From NCBI GenBank assembly GCA_964496575.1, contig CAZCAC010000178.1, forward strand, positions 1-14,471: a stretch of 14,471 nucleotides of DNA. Direction: 5' to 3'. A program made the translations under genes and the position numbers. Under the pieces are notes generated by a model, which saw nothing but the letters and a program-made list of their open reading frames with translations, had not been told where the DNA came from and did no database searches. This DNA is from CAZCAC01 sp964496575 (GTDB taxonomy: Bacteria; Planctomycetota; UBA1135; GCA-002686595). Shown in pieces: positions 6,688 through 12,746 of the stretch; position 1 is the stretch's first letter, and each line of letters starts with the position of its first letter.

Positions 6688-7554
6688 TCACGAAAGGTCC
6701 ACCTCCTCGAGACGCTCGAGGAAAGCGTGGGCGCTGGCGTAGCGCTCCCGCCGATCCGCGAGCAGGCCGCCCACCACGGCCTCCTCGAACGCTCTCGGCA
6801 CCTCGACCGCCGGCGCGCGGTCCCGCATCGGCGGCGGAGTCTTCTGCAGCTTCGACTGGAACACCTCGAGGAAGCTCGAGCCGCTCCAGGGGACGACACC
6901 GGTCACCAGCTCGTAGAGCACGGTGGCGAGGTTGTACAGGTCGGACTGCACGTCGGGCGACTCACCGCCGAACTGCTCGACCGGCGCGTAGAACGGCGTC
7001 CCGATCAGCGCCGTACGGTCGCCGAGGTGCTTGGCGCTCCAGAGCCCGGTGGTGATGCCGCCGTCGACCAGCACCGCGTCCTCCGGTCCCTGATCGAGGT
7101 GGATGGTGTGCGGCTTGATGTCGCCGTGCACCTGACCGGCGGCGTGGGCCTTCTCCAGCCCCGCGAGCAGGTGCTTCCCCAGGACCAGGACGTCGGGGAC
7201 GTCCATCCGCTCGTTCTCCTTCAGCCAGGCGCGCAGGGAGTCGCCGGGGGGGAAGTCGCTGATCACGAGCAGCGTCCCGTCCTCGCAGACCTGGACGTCG
7301 CACAGGCGGACGATCGCGTTCGAATCGATCTCCCGCCACTTGCCGATCGCGGCGGCGAAATCGCGCGCCTGCCCCTTGCTCTCGAAGAGGGCCGCGGGGA
7401 AGACCTGGATCTCGCGGGAAGCGCCGTCCTCCGAGTCCTTCACCTCGAAGGTCGCCGACATACCGCCCTGGCGGTAGGGGCGCAGGATCTCGTAACGATC
7501 GGCCAGCACCTTGCCGGGGGTCAGGTCGAAGAGGGTCAGGGTCCGTTCGGGCAT
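6688..7554 (-). CDS. Hanks-type Ser/Thr protein kinase domain, predicted pseudokinase
   Basis: A 288-aa single-domain protein with the overall protein kinase layout and no membrane segment. The N-lobe runs from YEILRPYRQGGMSATFEV (21-38), where the first and last Gly of the usual GxGGMG loop are Arg28 and Ser33. The VAIK lysine position is Gln50 (REIQVFPA), and the alphaC Glu position aligns with an Ala near 69. The catalytic loop reads HGDIKPHT (143-150), keeping Asp145 and Lys147 but replacing the metal-binding Asn by Thr150. The DFG triplet is DGG (164-166), and the P+1 region is GTPFYAPVEQ. The C-lobe (SDLYNLATVLYELVTG) is intact. Loss of Lys, Glu and Asn predicts little or no kinase activity, so a scaffold or nucleotide-sensing role is more likely. 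The start is ATG 7554 with ACGGAG at 7561-7566, not the in-frame TTG at 7569. It is the first gene of the five-gene run. Confidence 0.88.
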   Translation of the reverse strand: MPERTLTLFDLTPGKVLADRYEILRPYRQGGMSATFEVKDSEDGASREIQVFPAALFESKGQARDFAAAIGKWREIDSNAIVRLCDVQVCEDGTLLVISDFPPGDSLRAWLKENERMDVPDVLVLGKHLLAGLEKAHAAGQVHGDIKPHTIHLDQGPEDAVLVDGGITTGLWSAKHLGDRTALIGTPFYAPVEQFGGESPDVQSDLYNLATVLYELVTGVVPWSGSSFLEVFQSKLQKTPPPMRDRAPAVEVPRAFEEAVVGGLLADRRERYASAHAFLERLEEVDLS

Positions 7555-7560
7555 GGGAGA

Positions 7561-7566
7561 CTCCGT
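7561..7566 (-). promoter_or_regulatory. Ribosome binding site of the pseudokinase gene
   Basis: On the minus strand ACGGAG is followed after 6 nt by the ATG at 7554. Because it overlaps the codons after the alternative TTG at 7569, it supports the ATG. The 156-bp gap 7555-7710 behind it holds no gene; it includes an AT-richer patch around 7645-7660 that could hold the operon promoter, but no clear -35/-10 pair. Confidence 0.5.
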
Positions 7567-7710
7567 CAAACGCGGTTCAGAGCGGGTCGGTCTCGCTCGC
7601 CGACTCCTCGAGGTGGGAGCCGGTCCCGTCGAGACCGCGACCGCTTACGATATCGAAGCATGAGATCCTCCGCGACCTCCACTCCGTTCCTCCCTCGCTC
7701 AGGTGCCTCC

Positions 7711-8388
7711 TCAGCCAGGCAATTCGACGCCGGCGGCCGCCAGATCGGGCATTTCCAGCGAGCAGGCCTGCATGAAGCTCTCGATCCGCTCGAGGTAGAC
7801 CCGGACCGAGTCCCCGCAGGAGCGGCTCCGCAAGCCGAGCTCCACCGCCCGCCGATCCCCGTGCGTTCCCGGCCGGCCGAGGGCCAGGAGGGCGATCACC
7901 AGCCAGCGATCGAACATCTGCTGGGCGTGGGGGTGCTGGCCGCGATCGGTGGCGAAGGACTGGAAGAACTCCTGGCTACGCACCGTCGCCTGGTACTCGT
8001 GCTCGAGGTTGACCCGGGCGATCTCGGCGAACTCGTCGCTCTTCGACTCGACATACCCCTCCATCGCCACCGCTTCGGCGGAGTCGAAGGCGGCGAGGAA
8101 GGCCGCCAGCTCGAGGCGCGAGCCGGGGTAGGGAATGCGGTCCATCTTGACCGCGGCCTCCCGCCGCACCTCGCCACCACCGATCGTCGAGTAGAGCTCC
8201 TGCACGCGCTGCGCCTGCCCGAGGATGTGCTCGAGGTCCTTGACCAGGTTGAGCCGCCCCGTGGGGCGTCCGAGGAACTTCAGCCCGTGCCCGCGGATGT
8301 TCGCCGCCATCATCTGGCGATACGCCTGTCCGACGAGGATCTTGCGGAGAAGCGCCTTGCCTTCTTCGTCGAGGTCGACCGTTCTCAT
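7711..8388 (-). CDS. Ferritin-like PaaA/PaaC-type protein without a visible diiron motif
   Basis: A 225-aa, largely helical, soluble protein. The order of segments recalls the phenylacetyl-CoA epoxidase family (PF05138): a helix ending HILGQAQRVQELY (compare QDEAGHGLYLY in PaaA), a helical stretch SAEAVAMEGYVES (compare AMAVEYIER), and a C-terminal part with FDRW, ALGRPG and SLEMPD (compare RWW, FGPPD and TLPD). PaaA uses two ExxH motifs for its diiron site. No ExxH occurs anywhere in this protein; the first equivalent reads QAQR and the second region reads EHEYQA. It may therefore be a structural PaaC-like subunit or a repurposed relative. The ATG at 8388 is preceded by GGAGGG (8396-8401) and lies 4 bp after the ferredoxin stop, so the two are almost certainly co-transcribed. 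The family call is tentative. Confidence 0.55.
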   Translation of the reverse strand: MRTVDLDEEGKALLRKILVGQAYRQMMAANIRGHGLKFLGRPTGRLNLVKDLEHILGQAQRVQELYSTIGGGEVRREAAVKMDRIPYPGSRLELAAFLAAFDSAEAVAMEGYVESKSDEFAEIARVNLEHEYQATVRSQEFFQSFATDRGQHPHAQQMFDRWLVIALLALGRPGTHGDRRAVELGLRSRSCGDSVRVYLERIESFMQACSLEMPDLAAAGVELPG

Positions 8389-8392
8389 GAGC

Positions 8393-8770
8393 TCACCCTC
8401 CGATCGTCTCGCCGCCGCCTTTCTCGGGGTCTTCGGGGTCGATGCCGGTCAGCATCTGGTCGGGTATGCGGAGCCGTTCGACCACGCGCCCGTGGCGGAT
8501 GTGCTCCTCGATGATCTCGTCGACGTCGTCGACGGTCACGCCGCCGTACCAGACCGCTTCGGGGTAGACGACGACGGTTACCCCCATCGCGCACTGGTCG
8601 AGACAACCCGCCTTGTTCGGGCGCACTATCCGCCGGAACCCCGCTTCGAAGAGCTTCTTCTTGAACGCGCTGGCAACCTCCTCGGAGCCACGCGCCGAGC
8701 AGCAGCCGCGGGGATCCTCGGGGGGGCGCTGGTTGGTGCAGATGAAGACGTGTCTCTGGAACTTGGGCAT
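8393..8770 (-). CDS. Thioredoxin-like [2Fe-2S] ferredoxin
   Basis: A 125-aa electron carrier of the thioredoxin-fold [2Fe-2S] ferredoxin family, related to the NuoE fold and to the Shethna/Aquifex ferredoxin. The cluster ligands are Cys11, Cys23, Cys56 and Cys60, giving C-x11-C-x32-C-x3-C, the family spacing; an additional Cys24 follows Cys23. The sequence begins MPKFQRHVFICTNQR and continues through GCCSARGSEE and KAGCLDQCAMG to VVVYPEAVWYGGV, all characteristic. A C-terminal extension of about 25 residues is Pro/Glu/Gly-rich. It probably passes electrons to a partner enzyme, and the gene just downstream (4 bp) encodes a PaaA-like protein. The ATG at 8770 has only a weak Shine-Dalgarno. A sigma70-like promoter is visible upstream. 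Confidence 0.93.
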   Translation of the reverse strand: MPKFQRHVFICTNQRPPEDPRGCCSARGSEEVASAFKKKLFEAGFRRIVRPNKAGCLDQCAMGVTVVVYPEAVWYGGVTVDDVDEIIEEHIRHGRVVERLRIPDQMLTGIDPEDPEKGGGETIGG

Positions 8771-8810
8771 GATCGCGGGGCTGGGGTCTGGTCCGGGGCG
8801 AGGCGCGGCC

Positions 8811-8839
8811 ATTATCCAGCGCCGCTGGCTCCGAAGCAA
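8811..8839 (-). promoter_or_regulatory. Candidate sigma70 promoter for the ferredoxin operon
   Basis: On the minus strand TTGCTT (8839-8834) is separated by exactly 17 bp from GATAAT (8816-8811), matching the -35 (3 of 6) and -10 (5 of 6) consensus. Transcription would start near 8804, about 35 nt before the ferredoxin ATG. It is the most promoter-like sequence in this GC-rich window, in the 95-bp gap after the RidA-family gene. Confidence 0.45.
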
Positions 8840-8865
8840 CGGGGTGGAAGCTCGCCCGGCGGGCC

Positions 8866-9273
8866 CTACCCCGGAATCGCCGCCGTCCCCTCGATCTCCA
8901 GCAGCGCGCCGTCCTCGACCAGCCCCGAGATCCCGAGCAGGGCCATCACCGGGAAGTGACGCCCCATGATCTCGCGGTAGGCGGCGCCCAGCTCCGCCTG
9001 ACTGGAGAGGTAGGCCTCTCGATCGGTGACGTAGATCGTCAGCCGGGCAATGTGCTCCGGCTCGCCGCCCGCCGCGCGCACCACCGCGACGACGTTGCGC
9101 AACGCCTGGGCGAACTGGGCCACGAAATCGCCCTCGCCGACGATTCGCTCCTCCTCGTCCCAGCCGACCTGGCCCGCCACGAAGAGCAGCCGCGCGCCCT
9201 CCGGTGCCATCAAGCCGTTCGAGTAGCCCTTGGGTCTCTTCCAGCCATCGGGCTGGATCACGTCGAAGCTCAT
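8866..9273 (-). CDS. RidA/YjgF/UK114-family protein
   Basis: A 135-aa member of the Rid family, which forms trimers; RidA itself deaminates reactive enamines and imines such as 2-aminoacrylate. Visible family features are LLFVAGQVGWDEE, the helix FVAQFAQALRNVVAVVRAAGG, the strand IARLTIYVTDREAY and the C-terminal LLEIEGTAAI. The Arg of RidA (Arg105 in E. coli) that binds the substrate carboxylate, normally in a PxRxxxxV context, is Met here (FPVMALLGI). This places the protein among the Rid subgroups not expected to have classical deaminase activity. The ATG at 9273 has a strong Shine-Dalgarno-like GAGGAGAGG at 9277-9285. The longer open frame upstream lacks family similarity. It is 95 bp before the ferredoxin gene and may be transcribed separately, since a promoter candidate lies between them. 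Confidence 0.9.
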   Translation of the reverse strand: MSFDVIQPDGWKRPKGYSNGLMAPEGARLLFVAGQVGWDEEERIVGEGDFVAQFAQALRNVVAVVRAAGGEPEHIARLTIYVTDREAYLSSQAELGAAYREIMGRHFPVMALLGISGLVEDGALLEIEGTAAIPG

Positions 9274-9387
9274 CGTCCTCTCCTCGTCCGGGGATGCTCC
9301 ATGGCGCGGGCTGGCGCCCGCAACCCAACCGGTCAACAGGTTTCTCAGATCACGATTCTCGCCGGCTTCAATGCCCTCCCAGCCTGC

Positions 9388-9410
9388 TTTCTGCGCGCAG
9401 CGCGCAGAAA
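9388..9410. terminator. Perfect 11-bp inverted repeat between the RidA and GH99-like genes
   Basis: TTTCTGCGCGC and GCGCGCAGAAA flank a single central A, giving a 23-nt palindrome able to form a 10-bp GC-rich stem with a 3-nt loop. It lies 62 bp downstream of the GH99-like stop codon and 114 bp upstream of the RidA-family start, all on the minus strand. The stem is bounded by AAA/TTT, but no long U-tract follows. It may be a terminator for the glycosidase gene or an operator for the RidA-family gene. The rest of the 199-bp gap (9274-9472) shows no gene. Confidence 0.4.
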
Positions 9411-9472
9411 CCGACTCCGAGTAGACCAGGGTACTCCCCGCGGGGCCCGGGGTCGACCTCACCCTCGGTCGC

Positions 9473-11041
9473 TCAGCGTGGCGACCTGGCCACGCGCACG
9501 CCGCGCACCGTCAGACCGGGGGAGTCCACGATCAGGCGGAAGTCCGCCCCGCCATTCTGGCGATTGGCGAAGCGTGCGCCCACGAGGTCGAAGGTCCAGG
9601 TCGCTTCCCCGACTTCGCGACGGGCCGACACGAGGGTGTACGCACCTTCCAGCGTGCCGCTCGGATCGGTGGAGTCGTATTGCAGCCGGAGCCTCTCCGT
9701 CCCCTCGCCGGTGACGGCGACGCGCAGCTCGGTCTCGTTGTCGAAGAGCCAGTGATCACTGACCTGGAAGTAGAGATAGGAGATCGAATCGTCGTGCTCG
9801 CCCGCGAGCAGCGCTCCCTCCTTGATGTGGAAGGGCCCGTCCGGCACGACGACCTCACGCACGCCTGAGCGCGCCGCCGGGTCGGCGCCGTAGTCGACCG
9901 ATACTTCCTCGCGTCCGCTCGCCTCCGCCCCCCAGCTGAGATCGGGGCGGGCGCGCAACGCCGCAGGTTCCTCGATCGGCGGCCCCGCGTCGCCACGCGC
10001 GAGACGATCCGTCCACTCGCGAGTGAGGTCGAGGTACCGGCGCCCCGCCTCGATCGTCTCGCAGATCTCGGTCCCTTCGTGCATCTCGTTCCACGTCTCG
10101 ATCAGGACCAGCTCGGGGCGCGCGAGCACCGCCTGCCGCCACGACCAGGCGTAGAAGCGGCCCTCCTCGCGTTCGCGGATCGGCGTGCGGCGGCCGGGGA
10201 CCGGCGAATCGTCGTAGCCGGCCCCGACCTGCGCGAGCCCGGGGAAGAGCTTCGGGCCGTGCAGCGCGGCGCCCCAGGAGGTGTGCATCGACTGGCCGAT
10301 CTCCCCCCAGCTCGCGTCCGCGACGAGCCACGGGCGTTCGCCGGGGAAGCGCGCGTCGAACGCCTCCTCCAGCGCCTCGCCGAGGGTCTCGTCCCAGCGG
10401 CCGGCGAACGCGCTGACGTACAGGACCACCAGCGGCCGACCGCGGAAGCGGCCCCAGTGCCGCTCCGGCACACGTTCGAAGTACTCGACGATCGTATCGA
10501 CGAAGAGCGCCGTGCCCTTCGCGGTGGTGAGGTCGGGACGCTCCGGATGCTCCGCGTCGTGCGGCAGCCCGCGAACGCTGCGCAGGAGCGTGGTCGTATC
10601 GTAGAAGAGACCGAGCTTCACCCCTTCCTCGCCAGCCCCGGCGAGCGCGTCGAGCGCCTCCACCATCGGCGCCAGCCCGTCGACCGAGAAGCGGGTCCCC
10701 GCTCGCTCGTACGCGCCGGGCGCGCCCCAGTACACCGGGAGCGCGATGTCGATCCCGGCGGCGGCCATGTCGCAAAACTCCCCGCGATGCCAGTCGGCGC
10801 TCTCGTAGCTCACCGATTCCGGCTCGGGGAGGTGACGGCGATGCCCCTCGCGCCCCGGCGCGCCGGGCTGGTCGAAGTGCCGGTCGGGCCAGCGGTACCA
10901 GTAGAAGTAGTGGGTGGCGACGACCGGGGTCGGCGGTCCGGCGGCGGCCGGGGGCTCCTGGAGGAGCGCACAGCCGAGAATGAGGGGGATCACGATCATC
11001 GGACTCACCGATCCGGAACAGGAGGCGTTCAGCGCGCCCAT
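9473..11041 (-). CDS. Secreted GH99-like glycosidase, probable lipoprotein
   Basis: A 522-aa exported protein from the ATG at 11041 (alternative ATG at 10999 gives 508 aa). A short hydrophobic leader MIVIPLILGCALL contains a lipobox-like ILGC, suggesting lipid anchoring, although the leader lacks positive charges. The catalytic half resembles GH99 endo-alpha-mannosidase and the related WbsX/DUF5010-type proteins: THYFYWYRWP near the N-terminus, DWHRGEFCDMAAAGIDIA, VYWGAPG, KLGLFYDTT and LVVLYVSAFAG. WNEMHEGTEI (from Trp317) matches the GH99 WNEWHEGTQI motif, and Glu319 and Glu322 correspond to its two catalytic glutamates. The last 130 residues look like a beta-sandwich accessory domain (many short beta stretches, FHIKEGALLAG, YLYFQVSDHW). 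The substrate is unknown; an alpha-mannan-type glycan is a guess. It is divergent from the SPFH genes across a 150-bp gap (11042-11191) with no obvious promoter boxes. Confidence 0.75.
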   Translation of the reverse strand: MGALNASCSGSVSPMIVIPLILGCALLQEPPAAAGPPTPVVATHYFYWYRWPDRHFDQPGAPGREGHRRHLPEPESVSYESADWHRGEFCDMAAAGIDIALPVYWGAPGAYERAGTRFSVDGLAPMVEALDALAGAGEEGVKLGLFYDTTTLLRSVRGLPHDAEHPERPDLTTAKGTALFVDTIVEYFERVPERHWGRFRGRPLVVLYVSAFAGRWDETLGEALEEAFDARFPGERPWLVADASWGEIGQSMHTSWGAALHGPKLFPGLAQVGAGYDDSPVPGRRTPIREREEGRFYAWSWRQAVLARPELVLIETWNEMHEGTEICETIEAGRRYLDLTREWTDRLARGDAGPPIEEPAALRARPDLSWGAEASGREEVSVDYGADPAARSGVREVVVPDGPFHIKEGALLAGEHDDSISYLYFQVSDHWLFDNETELRVAVTGEGTERLRLQYDSTDPSGTLEGAYTLVSARREVGEATWTFDLVGARFANRQNGGADFRLIVDSPGLTVRGVRVARSPR

Positions 11042-11191
11042 GGTACCGGACTCGCGGGTCCGGGGCGTTCGGTGCTCGACCGATCGGGGCGAGACACAAA
11101 GCTCGATCTCCGGCGGAACCTCCACCGGTCCGCTCGGTTTCCCAGGGCTCGAGAAGCAATCCACCGCCTCCCCGGAAATCCCCTGCCTCCC

Positions 11192-12727
11192 ATGGAATAC
11201 CCGCTCCAGCCGCTCCGGCGGCCCGCCGGAAGTCTGTCCCCGGTCAGCCCCGGATCGCCGCTCTGCGGACGTTCGGGACGAGCGCGCCTGGCGCTGCTCG
11301 CCGAGACGTTCGTGATCCTGGCCCTCGCCGTCGTCTTCGTCGCCGCGGGGATGCGTTCGGCTCCCGGCGGGGACGTCCTGGTGCGCGTTCACGACCACCA
11401 GGTCGCCGTGCGCACCGACTACTGGAGCGGCACGCAGAGTCCGGTGACCTCGCCGGGCTACCAGCTGGTCGTGCCGCAGCTCACCGACGTTTTCCTCCTC
11501 GACAAGAGTCCGGTCGAGTTCGTGCTGCAGGGGAGCAAGTTCGTCCATCCCAATCACGTGCCGCAGCTGATCGTGCGCGCCAGCGACGGTTCGAACTTCT
11601 GGTTCAACAGCATCTCGGTGCAGTACGGCATCGACCCGGCGCGCCTGGAGCAGGCCCTCCACGACCTCGGCCCCGAGGACCCGCTCGGCTCGGGAATCGT
11701 GAACGGCTACGTGCGCTCGATCCTGCGCGACGAGTTCGGACGCTTCGAGCCCGAGGCGATCGTCCTGCCGGAGAACCTGCAGGCCGCCGTCGCTCGCGCG
11801 AAGGAGCGGCTGAACGGCGCGCTCTCGCCGCACGGCCTCGAGGTGTACGAGATCGCCGCGTCCAAGCCCTCGTTCGATCCGCAGTACGAGGCGACGATCG
11901 AGCGGGCCAAGGTCGCCGAGCAGGAGATCGAGGGGCTCGACCACAAGGCGTTGATCCTCGACGCGAGTCAGGAGGCGCGCCTCGAGGAGGCACGGCAGAA
12001 GAAGGGGCTCGCGCTGAAGAAGGCGCAGGCCGCGTGGGAGCAACAGCTGACCGCGCTGCGGAAGGAGGCCGAACGCCTCGGCGAGGGTCAGGAGGAGAAG
12101 CTGGCCCAGCTCCGCCGCTACCAGGAGCTGACGCTGGCGAAGAGCCGGGCGAAGTGGAGCCAGGAGCTCGCGGCGGCGCGGCAGAGCTCCGTCGAGCTGC
12201 AGCAGAAGGCCGAGCAGCAGCTGCTGGCGCTGAACGCCGAGAAGGGGCTCTCGTTCGAGAAGCAGCGCGCCGAGTGGGATCGCGAGCTGGCGAAGCTCCG
12301 GGAGGAGGCACGCCGCGCGCAGACCGATCGGGAGGTCCGGCTGCAGGACGTGAGGCGCGGGAAGGCACTCGAGCTCGGCGAGGCGCGAGCGAAATGGAAG
12401 GGGGAGCTGGACACCCTCGAGGCGGAGCTCGCGACGCTGTCCTTCGAGACCGATGCGTACTGCGCCTCGCGAATCGGCACGGGGCAGCTGGAGCGCGAGC
12501 GGCAGCTGGCGCAGGCTGAAGCGCTGACCGGCCGGTACCGGGAGGAGGCCGCCGCGCTGCTCTCACGCTCGGAAGCCCTGGCCGAGCACGGTCTCTCGTC
12601 GGTGCGGGACGCGCTGATCGAGAAGCTCGCCTCGATCTCCTTCGAGATCGTTCCCGTCCCCGGCGAGGGTCCCGCGGAGAGTCCGAAATCCCCCGCCGTC
12701 GCCGCCCACCAGGTCTCCAAGCACTAG
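11192..12727 (+). CDS. Membrane-anchored SPFH/band-7 protein with 40-residue tandem repeats (SPFH-A)
   Basis: A 511-aa protein. A short Arg-containing N-terminus (1-31) precedes one membrane helix (about 32-53, LALLAETFVILALAVVFVAA); the positive-inside rule puts the rest in the periplasm, as in HflK/HflC. The SPFH domain follows (about 60-230): VRVHDHQVAVRTDYWSG, VTSPGYQLVVPQLTDVFLLD, and FDPQYEATIERAKVAEQE, the usual band-7 exit into a helix. Residues 271-430 are four tandem 40-residue helical repeats with Trp at 282, 322, 362 and 402. The C-terminus (ALAEHGLSSVRDALIEKLAS, ISFEIVPVPGEG) resembles the cap segment of HflC/prohibitin-like proteins. SPFH proteins assemble into rings or cages that organise membranes or gate proteases; no FtsH, NfeD or floA-type partner is adjacent. 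The ATG at 11192 is the only start before the membrane helix in a sensible place; it lacks a clear Shine-Dalgarno. It pairs with the next gene 19 bp downstream. Confidence 0.82.
   Translation: MEYPLQPLRRPAGSLSPVSPGSPLCGRSGRARLALLAETFVILALAVVFVAAGMRSAPGGDVLVRVHDHQVAVRTDYWSGTQSPVTSPGYQLVVPQLTDVFLLDKSPVEFVLQGSKFVHPNHVPQLIVRASDGSNFWFNSISVQYGIDPARLEQALHDLGPEDPLGSGIVNGYVRSILRDEFGRFEPEAIVLPENLQAAVARAKERLNGALSPHGLEVYEIAASKPSFDPQYEATIERAKVAEQEIEGLDHKALILDASQEARLEEARQKKGLALKKAQAAWEQQLTALRKEAERLGEGQEEKLAQLRRYQELTLAKSRAKWSQELAAARQSSVELQQKAEQQLLALNAEKGLSFEKQRAEWDRELAKLREEARRAQTDREVRLQDVRRGKALELGEARAKWKGELDTLEAELATLSFETDAYCASRIGTGQLERERQLAQAEALTGRYREEAAALLSRSEALAEHGLSSVRDALIEKLASISFEIVPVPGEGPAESPKSPAVAAHQVSKH
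12002..12481 (+). repeat. Four 120-bp tandem repeats encoding 40-residue helical units in SPFH-A
   Basis: Units are residues 271-310, 311-350, 351-390 and 391-430. Each begins with K/Q-[GAE]-L-x-[LF], then [RQ]-A-x-W-x-x-[EQ]-L. The Trp codons start at 12035, 12155, 12275 and 12395, exactly 120 bp apart. Similarity is best in the first 20 residues of each unit and fades in the second half of the last. The composition is Glu/Lys/Arg/Leu/Ala/Gln-rich with no proline or predicted break, so a continuous helix is expected. A region before residue 271 may be a degenerate earlier unit without the Trp. Confidence 0.85.
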
Positions 12728-12746
12728 CCGGAAGGACGAATCGACC

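Noticed and set aside
5049..7055. Long plus-strand open frame (668 codons) opposite the creatininase-family, sulfotransferase and kinase genes
   Set aside because: It is antisense to genes with clear motifs, its translation is Arg/Pro/Gly-rich with no domain, and such frames are expected in GC-rich DNA.
4771..7554. Mycofactocin-like or creatinine degradation cluster
   Set aside because: Only the creatininase fold is shared; none of the other mycofactocin or creatine pathway genes is present.
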